Source: an uncultured Spirochaetales bacterium
Lineage (GTDB): Bacteria; Spirochaetota; Spirochaetia; Sphaerochaetales; Sphaerochaetaceae
DNA length: 64,000 bases
NCBI GenBank assembly: GCA_949285145.1
Contig: CASDXQ010000018.1
Coordinates: 51,295 to 115,294 of the forward strand
Direction of reading: 5' to 3'
Part shown: positions 8,765 to 16,982 of the stretch, piece after piece
How the letters are laid out: every line of letters begins with the position of its first letter
Numbering within the stretch: position 1 is the stretch's first letter
Notes under the pieces: model-generated
What the model saw: only the letters and a program-made list of their open reading frames with translations
Told to the model about the DNA's origin: nothing
The model's database searches: none
Made by a program: the position numbers and the translations under genes

Positions 8765-9726
8765 AAAAACTCATAACAGTACTTGTCATCCTCGCACTTC
8801 TTCTCACCGTCTTCCTTCTTATGGGGCCATTCTATATTCTCAGTGAAGGCGAACAGGCTGTGGTCACACGATTCGGGAAAATAGTGGACACCCAGACTGA
8901 ATCAGGCCTTAAATTCAAGATGCCTCTTGTAGACAATGTTGTCAAATATTCATCAAAGCTTCAGAGCTGGGACGGAGAAGCTCAGAGAATACCTACTAGC
9001 GAAAATCAGTTCATCTGGGTTGATGCAACTGCCCGGTGGTATATTGCGGATCCGGCACTGTTCTATGAAACAGTCGGAACTGTCTCGTCTGGACTCGGCC
9101 GTCTTAACGATATCATTGATTCGACAATCAGGACGGTTATCTCGGAGAACAACCTCAATGAAGCTGTGCGTTCGACAAACCAGATCAATGAGATAAACGT
9201 AGTCGAGGACTTCCAGGATGTGGATTCTGCAGAGGATGCACAGACATTGCAGAACCTGACTGCGACGACAAGCGTGCAGCAGAGCATTGAAATCGGAAGA
9301 GAGGGAATCTCGAACAAGATTCTTGAACAGGCTTCCGAATTCACGGATACCTACGGAATTGCGCTTGAAGATGTGATCATACGTCAGATCCGCTATTCAG
9401 ATGATCTCACTGAATCTGTTTATGAAAGAATGATCAAGGAAAGAAACCAGATTGCAGAAGCATACCGCTCCTACGGTCGCGGCCAGCTTGCAGAATGGCA
9501 GGGAACAACAGAAAGAGACATGAATACCATTCTCTCTGAAGCAGAAGCTGAAGCGGCACGCATAAGAGGAGAAGCGGATGCCAGGGCAAGTCGTATATAT
9601 GCTGAAAGCTACAGCGCAAATCCTGCTTTCTTTGAATTCTACAGTACAATGCAGTCATACAGGAATACTCTTCCGTCAATGAACAAGATACTCTCAACAG
9701 GAAGCGAGTATTTCAAATATCTCTGA
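8761..9726 (+). CDS. hflC: HflC, SPFH-family partner of HflK
   Basis: The 321-residue protein has one N-terminal membrane helix (about residues 4-26). It carries the SPFH signature EGEQAVVTRFGKI and the HflC-type C terminus with SEAEAEAARIRGEADA and ASRIYAESYSANPAFFEFY. The insert near residues 145-175 (DFQDVDSAEDAQ..) is slightly longer than in E. coli. GGAGG lies just before its ATG, inside the hflK end. A strong terminator follows. Confidence 0.9.
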   Translation: MKKLITVLVILALLLTVFLLMGPFYILSEGEQAVVTRFGKIVDTQTESGLKFKMPLVDNVVKYSSKLQSWDGEAQRIPTSENQFIWVDATARWYIADPALFYETVGTVSSGLGRLNDIIDSTIRTVISENNLNEAVRSTNQINEINVVEDFQDVDSAEDAQTLQNLTATTSVQQSIEIGREGISNKILEQASEFTDTYGIALEDVIIRQIRYSDDLTESVYERMIKERNQIAEAYRSYGRGQLAEWQGTTERDMNTILSEAEAEAARIRGEADARASRIYAESYSANPAFFEFYSTMQSYRNTLPSMNKILSTGSEYFKYL

Positions 9727-9740
9727 TACTTACCCAAACT

Positions 9741-9770
9741 GATCCTGTCTGCAGCGGCAGGATCTTTTTT
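9741..9770 (+). terminator. hflKC intrinsic terminator
   Basis: GATCCTG (9741-9747) pairs with CAGGATC (9758-9764), followed by a T6 run. The GNAT gene ATG at 9774 sits immediately after the T run. Confidence 0.8.
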
Positions 9771-9773
9771 ATT

Positions 9774-10373
9774 ATGAAGACAGATTATACAAACGAAGCG
9801 AACCTCATAATCCCGGCTGCATTCATCAGCGGCGACGACATCCTTTATGATGACGGAAAGACAATCGCACTTAATCTTCACGGACATCTGTTCATAACAT
9901 CCGAGTGTGACGGCCGTTTTGAAAAGCTGATCAGGGATCCGTCTTTCAGCACGGTACTTTACCCTTCTGAGGAAAACGTCAACAGATATCTGCTGTACAA
10001 AAACAGGGAGAAAACCGATAAAGCGGAAAAGATTCCTTCTTCGCATCAGATGGAGGAATTCTATTTATCATGTACAACGTGGAATACAGATGAAGAGTAT
10101 CTGAAATCCCTCATTGATGCCGGAGAGGAAATCTTTGCAGTATGGGAGAAAGACATTCTCGTCTCGCTTGCTTACAGCACCAAAGGCCGCAGGCAGCTTT
10201 CTTCTTTCTTCACGAGAAAAGAATACAGAGGAAAAGGATACGGCAGCAGACTGCTTGAACAGACAGGTTCCATATATCTTTTCACTGATGACCAAAATCT
10301 TCTCAGCTTCTATACTGATAGAGGATTTGTGATAAAGCAGACCTACCATTTCATTGACAGGAGAGCAAAATGA
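9774..10373 (+). CDS. GNAT-family N-acetyltransferase
   Basis: In this 199-residue protein the acetyl-CoA loop RKEYRGKGYGSRLLEQ (about residues 149-164) is GNAT motif A, and LLSFYTDRGFVIKQ is the motif B end. The N-terminal 90 residues lack a clear domain assignment. The substrate is unknown. The start lies 4 nt after the hflC terminator T run and uses no clear SD other than an AGGA inside the terminator stem, so translation may depend on readthrough unfolding the hairpin. Its stop overlaps the FAH gene as ATGA. Confidence 0.75.
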   Translation: MKTDYTNEANLIIPAAFISGDDILYDDGKTIALNLHGHLFITSECDGRFEKLIRDPSFSTVLYPSEENVNRYLLYKNREKTDKAEKIPSSHQMEEFYLSCTTWNTDEEYLKSLIDAGEEIFAVWEKDILVSLAYSTKGRRQLSSFFTRKEYRGKGYGSRLLEQTGSIYLFTDDQNLLSFYTDRGFVIKQTYHFIDRRAK

Positions 10374-11140
10374 AAATAGCGGCATTCGTACCATTTGATG
10401 CAGAAACAATCTGCTATGGCCTGATAGATGGAGAAAACATAAGGGAGATAAACGACCCGTTTGCAGGAGAAGAAATAAAAGAAAGCGGGAAAGTATATAA
10501 AAGAGCTGATGTGATACTTGTAAACCCGGCATTCCCTGTAAAAGCACTGTGCATTGGTCTTAATTACCGCGACCATGCAGAGGAATTCGGACTGCCAGTT
10601 CCTGAAAAACCGGTCGTATTCATGAAAAGCGAGAACACAGTGATTGGACCGGAAGACTACATCATCAAGCCGAAAATGTGCACAGATCTTGATCATGAAG
10701 CAGAACTTGCCGTTGTCATAAAGAAAGAATGCAGGAACATAAACGAAGATGAAGTTTATGACTATATACTGGGCTACTGCTGCGCAAATGATGTGACAGC
10801 ACGCGATCTGCAACCTAAGAACGGGCAGTGGACAATTGCAAAAGGCTTTGACACATTTCTTCCGCTGGGTCCGTTCATCAGTGACGAAGTCGATCCGGCC
10901 TCTCTGGAAATCACATGTCGGCTGAACGGAAAAACTGTACAGAAGTCAAACACTGAAAATCTTATCTTTTCTGTCCCGTATCTTGTCAGCTATCTTTCAA
11001 GATGCATGACGCTGAGAGCCGGAGATGTGATTCTCACAGGAACCCCGTCAGGAACCGGACATATGAAAAGCGGGGACGTGGTTGAAGTGGAGATTGAAGG
11101 ACTTGGCATACTTAGAAACACAGTAGAAGATGAATCCTGA
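10370..11140 (+). CDS. Fumarylacetoacetate hydrolase family protein
   Basis: The 256-residue protein contains the FAH catalytic fold: LCIGLNYRDHAEEFG, a metal site in LDHEAELAVVI, NDVTARDLQ, KGFDTFLPLGPF and a C-terminal GDVILTGTPSGTG. Members hydrolyse or decarboxylate 2-oxo acids (fumarylpyruvate, acylpyruvates, oxaloacetate) with Mg2+. A YcgM-like acylpyruvase or oxaloacetate tautomerase role is plausible, but the exact substrate is not determinable. It is cotranscribed with the GNAT gene and converges on the MATE gene. Confidence 0.85.
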   Translation: MKIAAFVPFDAETICYGLIDGENIREINDPFAGEEIKESGKVYKRADVILVNPAFPVKALCIGLNYRDHAEEFGLPVPEKPVVFMKSENTVIGPEDYIIKPKMCTDLDHEAELAVVIKKECRNINEDEVYDYILGYCCANDVTARDLQPKNGQWTIAKGFDTFLPLGPFISDEVDPASLEITCRLNGKTVQKSNTENLIFSVPYLVSYLSRCMTLRAGDVILTGTPSGTGHMKSGDVVEVEIEGLGILRNTVEDES

Positions 11141-11141
11141 C

Positions 11142-12512
11142 TCATACAGCTTGGCTTCTCTTCATTTCCCTTTTCTCGAGGCCGTGTATCCAGTCGGCTC
11201 TGAACATGTAAATAATGAAAATTACAGAGCTGACTGTCCATGTCAGAGGATAAGCAGAGTATACTATTTCAATATGGTGCCAGAAATGCAGCACAACCGT
11301 CAGATACGTCACACGCAGAGCGCACCATGAACCGAACATTATAAGCATTGGTATGCTTGCCTTTCCTGCACCCCTGAGAATACCGGCAATGCAATGCGAA
11401 AGAGCAAGAAAACAGTAGAAGAATCCTTCTATCCTGCATTGTCTTGCACCGTAAGCGACAACTTCAGGATCATTGTTGAATGCACTGATAAGCACAGGAG
11501 CCAGAAGGAAAACCGCAAGTCCTATGAGCTCTGCAAGCGTAATTGAACAGAAAATCCCAAAAGCAGCGCTTTTTCTTGCCCGCCCATATTCTTTCGCACC
11601 GAGATTCTGCCCTATGCATGTTGTAAGTGCAAGTGAGAAACTCGTGATTGGAAGGAAGGCGAATCCCTCGATCTTGCTGTATGCTCCGCTACCTGCAACG
11701 GCGGCAGAAGCGAATGAATTGATATTTGTCTGTACGACAAGATTAGCAATTCCGATAACGGAATTCTGTACTCCGGAAGGCAGCCCGAACCTGAGAATCT
11801 CTCTGAGAGTCTGTCTGTGAAAACGTATTTTCCTTATTTCAACTTTATAAAGCCCGTCCTGACCGCGGAAAAGACGCATGAGGGAGAGAATTACGGAAAG
11901 CGCCTGACTGATGATTGTTGCAAAAGCCGCAGAACCTACCCCTCCGCCCAGAAACCCGACAAAGAGAATGTCAAGAACAACATTCGTTATTGATGAAATA
12001 ATCAGATAATAAAGCGAATGCCTGCTGTCTCCCAGCGCATTCATAATTCCCATGCATGTGTTATAAAGAAGTGAGAATATTATACCAAGGCAATAGATGC
12101 GGAAATATTCGATACTGTTCGGCATGATATCAGATGGAGTCTGCATCAAGGAAAGTATTGACGGCGTGAAGATGCTTCCTGCTATCGTAAGGAAGATTCC
12201 GGCCACAATCGAGAATGCCAGATCAGTATGAATCGCCCTGTCCAGGCCTTTTTTATCGCGTGCGCCGAAATTTCTTGATATTATCACGCCTGCACCGATT
12301 GCCATACCGTTGAAGAACCCGACCATCATATTTATAAGAGGAGATGAGGAGGAGACGGCAGCCAGAGCTCCGCGTCCGAGATAATTGCCGACTATCAGGG
12401 AATCAGCTGCGTTGTACATCTGCTGAAAAAGATTTCCCAGGAACAGAGGAAATGCGAATGCGATAAGATTTTTCTGTATTGAACCCTGTGTGAAATCTAT
12501 TGAGCGCGCCAT
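11142..12512 (-). CDS. MATE-family multidrug/cation exporter
   Basis: The 456-residue polytopic protein has about 12 predicted membrane helices. The start IQKNLIAFAFPLFLGNLFQQ and MYNAADSLIVGNYLG are signature MATE segments (NorM/DinF clade), repeated in degenerate form in the second half (ITSFSLALTTCIGQNLGAKE). It is likely a Na+ or H+ antiporter for cationic drugs or metabolites. A TTGAAA, 17 nt, TAAACC promoter ends 7 nt before the ATG and there is no SD. Confidence 0.88.
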   Translation of the reverse strand: MARSIDFTQGSIQKNLIAFAFPLFLGNLFQQMYNAADSLIVGNYLGRGALAAVSSSSPLINMMVGFFNGMAIGAGVIISRNFGARDKKGLDRAIHTDLAFSIVAGIFLTIAGSIFTPSILSLMQTPSDIMPNSIEYFRIYCLGIIFSLLYNTCMGIMNALGDSRHSLYYLIISSITNVVLDILFVGFLGGGVGSAAFATIISQALSVILSLMRLFRGQDGLYKVEIRKIRFHRQTLREILRFGLPSGVQNSVIGIANLVVQTNINSFASAAVAGSGAYSKIEGFAFLPITSFSLALTTCIGQNLGAKEYGRARKSAAFGIFCSITLAELIGLAVFLLAPVLISAFNNDPEVVAYGARQCRIEGFFYCFLALSHCIAGILRGAGKASIPMLIMFGSWCALRVTYLTVVLHFWHHIEIVYSAYPLTWTVSSVIFIIYMFRADWIHGLEKREMKRSQAV

Positions 12513-12519
12513 GTGTTAT

Positions 12520-12548
12520 GGTTTAGCATTGCAGAATAAAAATTTCAA
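12520..12548 (-). promoter_or_regulatory. MATE gene promoter, predicted leaderless
   Basis: On the minus strand TTGAAA (12543-12548) is followed by 17 nt and TAAACC (12520-12525), 7 nt before the ATG. No SD is present in the gap. Confidence 0.55.
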
Positions 12549-12566
12549 TCAGGAACTGAAACAAAA

Positions 12567-13115
12567 ATGACAGCAAAGGAAGAAACAGCAAAACAGTTGC
12601 ATCTCAGACGCAAACTGCTTTTCACAAAAGCAAATCCCCTTTTCTTGCCGCTTGAGGAAAAGCTGTCGTCAGCCTCCCGCATCGCAGTTGCTCTCTGGGC
12701 ATTTGAAATATGCGATAAAATAAAAGATGAACTGGACAGTGAAGAGAAAGAACAGGCAGAAGAAGCAATAGAGATATGCCGGCAATGGATGAATGGAAAT
12801 GTTAAAATGAACAAAGCACGCTATGCTATCCTTGCCCTTCACCACAGCGCGGGAGAAAAGGATCCGGTCACGCAGGCTAAAATGCATGCCATAGCACAGG
12901 GCCTTTCTTGTGTCCACACACCCGGACATGCAATGGGAATCCCAATATATTATTTCACAGCTATTGTAAGGGAATACGGTATAGATGATGGCTTTGAAAA
13001 GTGTTTGAAAACCGTCAGGAAGTACGAAGAAATTCTTAAAAAATGCTGTAAAACAAGCAGTGGTTCAAATGCAAGATATGCGGGGTTTCTTTACACTGAA
13101 AAGAATTACAAATAA
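12567..13115 (+). CDS. Imm-5-like putative immunity-type helical protein
   Basis: This 182-residue all-helical protein resembles the Imm-5-like family: ALWAFEICDKI, EEAIEICRQWMNGNVKMNKA, then an Ala/His-rich second repeat (AIAQGLSCVHTPGHAMGIPI). Family members are annotated as putative immunity proteins in Bacillota, but many occur without a toxin. No toxin gene or polymorphic-toxin C terminus is adjacent, so the immunity label is only a family name. It is divergent from the MATE gene and precedes a tRNA-bearing accessory patch. Confidence 0.6.
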   Translation: MTAKEETAKQLHLRRKLLFTKANPLFLPLEEKLSSASRIAVALWAFEICDKIKDELDSEEKEQAEEAIEICRQWMNGNVKMNKARYAILALHHSAGEKDPVTQAKMHAIAQGLSCVHTPGHAMGIPIYYFTAIVREYGIDDGFEKCLKTVRKYEEILKKCCKTSSGSNARYAGFLYTEKNYK

Positions 13116-13140
13116 TAGTATCTTTTATTCAAAATTCTTA

Positions 13141-13170
13141 TTGACACTTCAGCTGGCTTTTTGCTAGTAT
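13141..13170 (+). promoter_or_regulatory. Promoter of the tRNA-Met-like gene
   Basis: TTGACA, an 18-nt spacer and TAGTAT, followed by CTCCATGTTG. It shares architecture with the tRNA-Leu and infC promoters in this window. Confidence 0.75.
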
Positions 13171-13186
13171 CTCCATGTTGTCACAT

Positions 13187-13264
13187 GGCGAGATAGCTCA
13201 GTTGGTAGAGCAATCGGCTCATATCCGATCGGTCGAGGGTCCGAGTCCCCCTCTTCCAATGCCA
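13187..13264 (+). tRNA. tRNA-Met(CAU)-like gene with aberrant T arm and acceptor (possible pseudo-tRNA)
   Basis: The 5' half is perfect: GGCGAGA, D stem GCTC/GAGC, anticodon stem ATCGG/CCGAT and a CTCATAT loop with CAT at 13220-13222. The 3' half deviates. The T arm reads GAGGG-TCCGAGT-CCCCC, with an A-C mismatch and C in place of the second T of TTC. The 3' acceptor strand reads TCTT, an extra CCAAT, then GCCA, instead of TCTCGCCA. It still has a strong promoter. The 3' boundary is uncertain; it could be a functional tRNA with a bulged acceptor, or a decaying copy. Confidence 0.6.
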
Positions 13265-13376
13265 TGTAAGCATACTGCATATACGTTCCCGTCCCTATCT
13301 GTCTGACTCATGTTTATACGGAAAACAATACTCCGTTAATGAAATACAAACGGATTACAGATGCGCAAACAGACAC

Positions 13377-13721
13377 TCAGCGCATTACAACGTCTACATT
13401 CAATACAGTATATAATTCTTTTTCTCTGCACTCTGGAAAGCATGGTATATCTTTTGAAATATGCGCTCCCTGCAGTACGGAAACAGAATCAACTTTAATG
13501 AGACATAATGCCTCGCCGTCTGAATCAGTAACAACCTGAATATCTCCGATTTGCGGAAACTCTTCACCTGTTTCGTCATAAACAGACTGTCCGACAGCAA
13601 AAGTTTTCAGTCTTCCATCCAGAAGTTTTATGCATTCGTCATCGGAAACAAGACAATGTGTATAATCGGTGACTTTCGGGTTAAGCATGCGGTAATCAAG
13701 GAACATTTCCTCAGGTTTCAT
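13377..13721 (-). pseudogene. ASCH-domain protein gene with frameshifted C terminus
   Basis: The first 80 residues of this frame match ASCH-domain proteins (a PUA-like RNA-binding fold): MKPEEMFLDYRMLNP, then QSVYDETGEEFPQIGD and IQVVTDSDGEALCLIKVDS. After SVSVLQGAHISKDI the frame loses similarity. The next frame reads YHAFQSAEKKNYILY, which resembles the expected FA-x-x-EGE-x-(N/D)-x-x-x-YW segment. This suggests one or more indels near 13440-13455. The product is probably nonfunctional; alternatively it is a short divergent ASCH protein. Confidence 0.5.
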
Positions 13722-13830
13722 ATCAGTCAGCCTCTTTGTCTTCTATTATGCACAATATGTATTTGACATACAAACACAATATTCCGAATTTCAAGAAAAA
13801 TAAAAAATTTGTTTTTTTTCAAAAATCTTA

Positions 13831-13860
13831 TTGACTTGATAAGCGAACATGGAGTATTGT
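13831..13860 (+). promoter_or_regulatory. tRNA-Leu(GAG) promoter
   Basis: TTGACT, 18 nt, TATTGT, followed by CTCTCATGTTG upstream of the mature tRNA. Confidence 0.75.
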
Positions 13861-13897
13861 CTCTCATGTTGCGAGTCAATCGCAATGAATACCAATT

Positions 13898-13981
13898 GCG
13901 GTCGTGGTGGAATTGGTAGACACGCTAGCTTGAGGTGCTAGTGGTCGAAAGGCTATGCTGGTTCAAGTCCAGTCGACCGCA
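13898..13981 (+). tRNA. tRNA-Leu(GAG)
   Basis: This is an 84-nt type II tRNA. The acceptor GCGGTCG pairs with CGACCGC, the anticodon stem is CTAGC/GCTAG with loop TTGAGGT (GAG), the long variable arm is TGGTCGAAAGGCTATG-like, and the T loop is TTCAAGT. The discriminator is A at 13981 and CCA is not encoded. It has its own promoter and terminator. Confidence 0.93.
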
Positions 13982-13989
13982 AATGCAGA

Positions 13990-14022
13990 TAGGATAGAAA
14001 TTTATTCTATCCTATTTTTTTT
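13990..14022 (+). terminator. tRNA-Leu(GAG) intrinsic terminator
   Basis: TAGGATAGAA (13990-13999) pairs with TTCTATCCTA (14005-14014), then T8. Confidence 0.85.
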
Positions 14023-14049
14023 CGAACAATGACGACAAAACTTTACATT

Positions 14050-14071
14050 ATTGGTAGAAACGTCTACCAAT
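14050..14071 (+). promoter_or_regulatory. Perfect 9-bp inverted repeat upstream of the DUF5058 operon
   Basis: ATTGGTAGA and TCTACCAAT are separated by AACG. It lies about 175 nt before the DUF5058 start and 28 nt after the tRNA-Leu terminator. It is followed by an AT-rich, T-rich tract, so it may be a second terminator or an operator for the downstream operon. The rest of 14072-14244 shows no gene. Confidence 0.45.
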
Positions 14072-14244
14072 GTTCTATATTTTTTGAATTTCTTTGCCAT
14101 GAAAAAGCAAACCTGCAGCCTCACGGTTAAAAAAGGTTAATGGATCAAAGAACTTCAGGACAAGTCTGAAGGCCGTTGGCTTGTTACTTTTCATCTTTCT
14201 GCCAAAAAGTGTAAACTGATGCAATCTGATTTCAGGAGGGATAC

Positions 14245-14982
14245 ATGTCTTACATAGAAAAAGCAAATGCACTGTCTCTTTATCTGATCGTGGGCATCAT
14301 TCTGCTTTTCATCATATTCGTCTGTATCGTATTCATTGTCAAAAGCTACAAAGCGGGGAAAAAGATCGGGATGGATGCTTCTGTTCTGAAAAAAGCCATA
14401 ACATCATCAGCCGCATTTACTTTTCTTCCGTCAGTTTCAATTCTGCTTGGTGTCATTGCTCTCTCAGGCAGTCTCGGCGTCCCTGTTTCCTGGCTGAGGC
14501 TTTCAGTCATCGGAAATCTCCAGTATGAGGCAACCGTTGCTGAAATGGCAGCAGAGAACATGGGAGTAAGTCTGGACAGCGCAGTACTTACAATGGACAA
14601 TCTCGTGACGATTCTTGCTGTCATGACATTCGGCATCATCTGGGGCGGGGTTCTTTCCATTTTCACGCTGAAGAAATATTCATCCAGACTGAAAATAAGC
14701 AAAAAGAAAGGCTCTTCTTCTGACGGTTTTGCATCAATAGCCATGAGCGCGATGATGATCGGCCTGTGTTCAACATTCATTGGTTCATATATGTCTCAGG
14801 CTATAAGGATGACGGCATTCATTCCCTTCCTCACTGCACTTGTATCAGCACTTGTCATGGCAGTTCTTGACTGGGCCTGCAGAAAATATAAGCTTCAGGT
14901 TCTGGACAGCTTCTCTCTCGCACTCGCAATGCTGGCAGGCATGTCAGGCAGCGTGTTCATGAACATGGGGGGTCTTGTATGA
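14245..14982 (+). CDS. DUF5058-family membrane protein
   Basis: The 245-residue polytopic protein has an N-terminal helix (LYLIVGIILLFIIFVCIVFI, residues 13-32), then the Gly-Lys loop KAGKKIG, and about five further hydrophobic segments. It resembles DUF5058 membrane proteins, whose function is not established. The start has AGGAGG 5 nt upstream. It overlaps the next gene as ATGA and is the first of three coupled genes ending in an M20 peptidase, which suggests uptake of a peptide-like or N-acylated amino acid substrate. That role is inference. Confidence 0.65.
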   Translation: MSYIEKANALSLYLIVGIILLFIIFVCIVFIVKSYKAGKKIGMDASVLKKAITSSAAFTFLPSVSILLGVIALSGSLGVPVSWLRLSVIGNLQYEATVAEMAAENMGVSLDSAVLTMDNLVTILAVMTFGIIWGGVLSIFTLKKYSSRLKISKKKGSSSDGFASIAMSAMMIGLCSTFIGSYMSQAIRMTAFIPFLTALVSALVMAVLDWACRKYKLQVLDSFSLALAMLAGMSGSVFMNMGGLV

Positions 14983-15674
14983 GCATCAAAGATCAGGACA
15001 TAGCATACGAAGCATATACAAACAGCATTCACAGCTGGGGAAGAAGCGGACTCATCATTGCACTGACTATGCTGCTTGCAGCACCTTTCATCTTCTCGCT
15101 CATCACTGGAGCATCCATCCAGTGGGACGGGTTCATCAAGGCAAGTGCGGCCGTTCTTATCATCTATGTTCCATCATGTATTGTGGAATATCTTATTTAT
15201 GTACCTCTGCTGGGTCCCGGAGCAAGTTATCTGGCCTTCATTACGGGAAACATAACAAACCTTAAGCTGCCATGCGCATTCAATGCGCGAGAAACTGCAA
15301 AGACAGAAGTCGGCAGCAGGGAAAATGAAATAGTATCCACGCTGTCAGTGGCTGCATCATCGCTTGTAACCATGCTCGTGATATTCATAGGAGTTCTTCT
15401 CCTCATACCCCTTACACCGGTACTTAGCAATCCGGTGCTGAAGCCTGCATTTGACAACGTAATTCCCGCACTTTTCGGAGCTCTGGCATGGCAGTATTTC
15501 AGAAAAAGCTGGCGTCTTACCCTGATACCGCTTGCATTCATGACGATACTATGCATCGCAGTTCCGTCAATGGTGAACTCAACAAGCTTTCTCATCATTG
15601 CATGCGGCGCGATTGCAATCGGATTCGGCTATGTCTTCTACCGCAGAGGCTGGATAAAGGAGGCGAACAGATGA
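14979..15674 (+). CDS. Polytopic membrane partner of the DUF5058 protein
   Basis: This 231-residue protein has about six hydrophobic segments. It has a cytoplasmic-type N terminus (residues 1-25) and a conserved-looking loop GASYLAFITGNITNLKLPCA near residues 83-102, with intramembrane Asn/Thr. It is coupled by ATGA on both sides. I do not recognise a characterised family; sometimes such partners are labelled mechanosensitive-channel-like, which the sequence does not support. It probably forms a heteromeric transporter with the DUF5058 protein. Confidence 0.65.
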   Translation: MSIKDQDIAYEAYTNSIHSWGRSGLIIALTMLLAAPFIFSLITGASIQWDGFIKASAAVLIIYVPSCIVEYLIYVPLLGPGASYLAFITGNITNLKLPCAFNARETAKTEVGSRENEIVSTLSVAASSLVTMLVIFIGVLLLIPLTPVLSNPVLKPAFDNVIPALFGALAWQYFRKSWRLTLIPLAFMTILCIAVPSMVNSTSFLIIACGAIAIGFGYVFYRRGWIKEANR

Positions 15675-16972
15675 GACTTGAGGAAAAACTTTCAAAAATG
15701 ATACAAGTCGACACAGTCAGCGAAGCCGGTATCGACCACAGCGGGAAATTCCGTGAATTCCACACTGTTCTCGAAGAACTTTTCCCAAATGTCTTCAAAA
15801 CATGTGAGACAGAGAAATTCAACGAAGCCCTTCTTATGAAATGGAAAGGAAGAAGCAGCGCATCTCCGATCGTTCTCATGAGTCATCAGGATGTAGTGGA
15901 GGCACAGGGAGAATGGAAGGAGCCTCCATTTTCCGGAACCATTAAAGACGGCAGAGTCTGGGGACGGGGGGCTGTAGATACAAAATCATCCCTCATGTGC
16001 ATTTTTGAAGCTGTTGAAGAACTGATTGCAGATGGATTCACACCTGAAAGAGATATCTACATTTCATCGTCCGACGGAGAGGAAGTGAATGGAAAGGGTG
16101 CTGAACTTGCCGTTGATTATCTTGAAAAGAACAATGTACATCCCCTTCTCGTCCTTGATGAAGGAGGAATGATCAAGGAAGAACCGATAAAAGGTGCTGA
16201 AGGCAAATTCGCAATGATGGGTACACTTGAAAAGGGAACATGCAACTTCCGTTTCATCGCAAGAGGAAAAGGAGGGCATGCATCTGCTCCCGGAAAGGAC
16301 ACACCTCTTGTGAGGCTCGGCCGTTTCATGGCAGACATTGAGGAACATGATCCGTTCAAGGCAAAGATGAATGAGACGACAATTGAGATGTTCCGACGCA
16401 TGGGACCTGCGATAAAAGGTCCGCTCGGTTTTCTGCTGGCGCATGCCCGTTTCTTCTCGCCTCTTCTTGAGAAGGTGCTTCCAAAGGTGAACAGACTCGC
16501 AACTGCAATGATAAAGACAACGATTGCCTTTACAACGGCAAAAGGCTCTGACGGGCTGAATGTCCTGCCATCTTCTGCATACGTGACAGGCAACTGCAGG
16601 GTCATACATCATACTGATGCTGATGAAACTCTGAGAATACTCACTGACAGAGCCTCCCGTTATGATATTGATGTTGAAGTCATCAATTCAAACAGAGCCT
16701 ACCCTGTTGTTGATCATAACAGCAGTGTTTTCCGTAAAGTTGAAACTGCGGTGAAGACATCTTTTCCCTCTGTCATAACATGTCCATATGCAATGACAGG
16801 AGGAACCGATGCCCATCACTTCAGCCGTATCTGTGACAATGTCATACGCTTTGCTCCGCTTGAAATCGACAACCAGCAGTATGAGTCAATTCATGCCGTG
16901 AATGAAAATATAAGCATATCGACGCTGAGACCGGGTGTTGATTTCTATAAGAAAATAATCATTGAGTTCTAG
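15671..16972 (+). CDS. M20-family metallopeptidase
   Basis: The 433-residue dizinc hydrolase is of the carboxypeptidase/PM20D1-like M20A type. LMSHQDVVEAQGEW gives the first His and Asp, GRGAVDTKSSL the bridging Asp, SSDGEEVNGKG the catalytic Glu pair, TGGTDAHHF the dimerisation-side residues, and SIHAVNENI the last His ligand. There is no signal peptide, so it is cytoplasmic. The start at 15671 (AAGGAGG 8 nt upstream) overlaps the preceding stop. It probably hydrolyses whatever the upstream membrane pair imports, e.g. dipeptides or N-acyl amino acids. Confidence 0.85.
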   Translation: MRLEEKLSKMIQVDTVSEAGIDHSGKFREFHTVLEELFPNVFKTCETEKFNEALLMKWKGRSSASPIVLMSHQDVVEAQGEWKEPPFSGTIKDGRVWGRGAVDTKSSLMCIFEAVEELIADGFTPERDIYISSSDGEEVNGKGAELAVDYLEKNNVHPLLVLDEGGMIKEEPIKGAEGKFAMMGTLEKGTCNFRFIARGKGGHASAPGKDTPLVRLGRFMADIEEHDPFKAKMNETTIEMFRRMGPAIKGPLGFLLAHARFFSPLLEKVLPKVNRLATAMIKTTIAFTTAKGSDGLNVLPSSAYVTGNCRVIHHTDADETLRILTDRASRYDIDVEVINSNRAYPVVDHNSSVFRKVETAVKTSFPSVITCPYAMTGGTDAHHFSRICDNVIRFAPLEIDNQQYESIHAVNENISISTLRPGVDFYKKIIIEF

Positions 16973-16982
16973 AAGGCTGTTC

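Noticed and set aside
14072..14244. Small ORF or riboswitch between the palindrome and the DUF5058 operon
   Set aside because: No frame with an SD and coding signature, and no recognisable riboswitch core, was found by eye.
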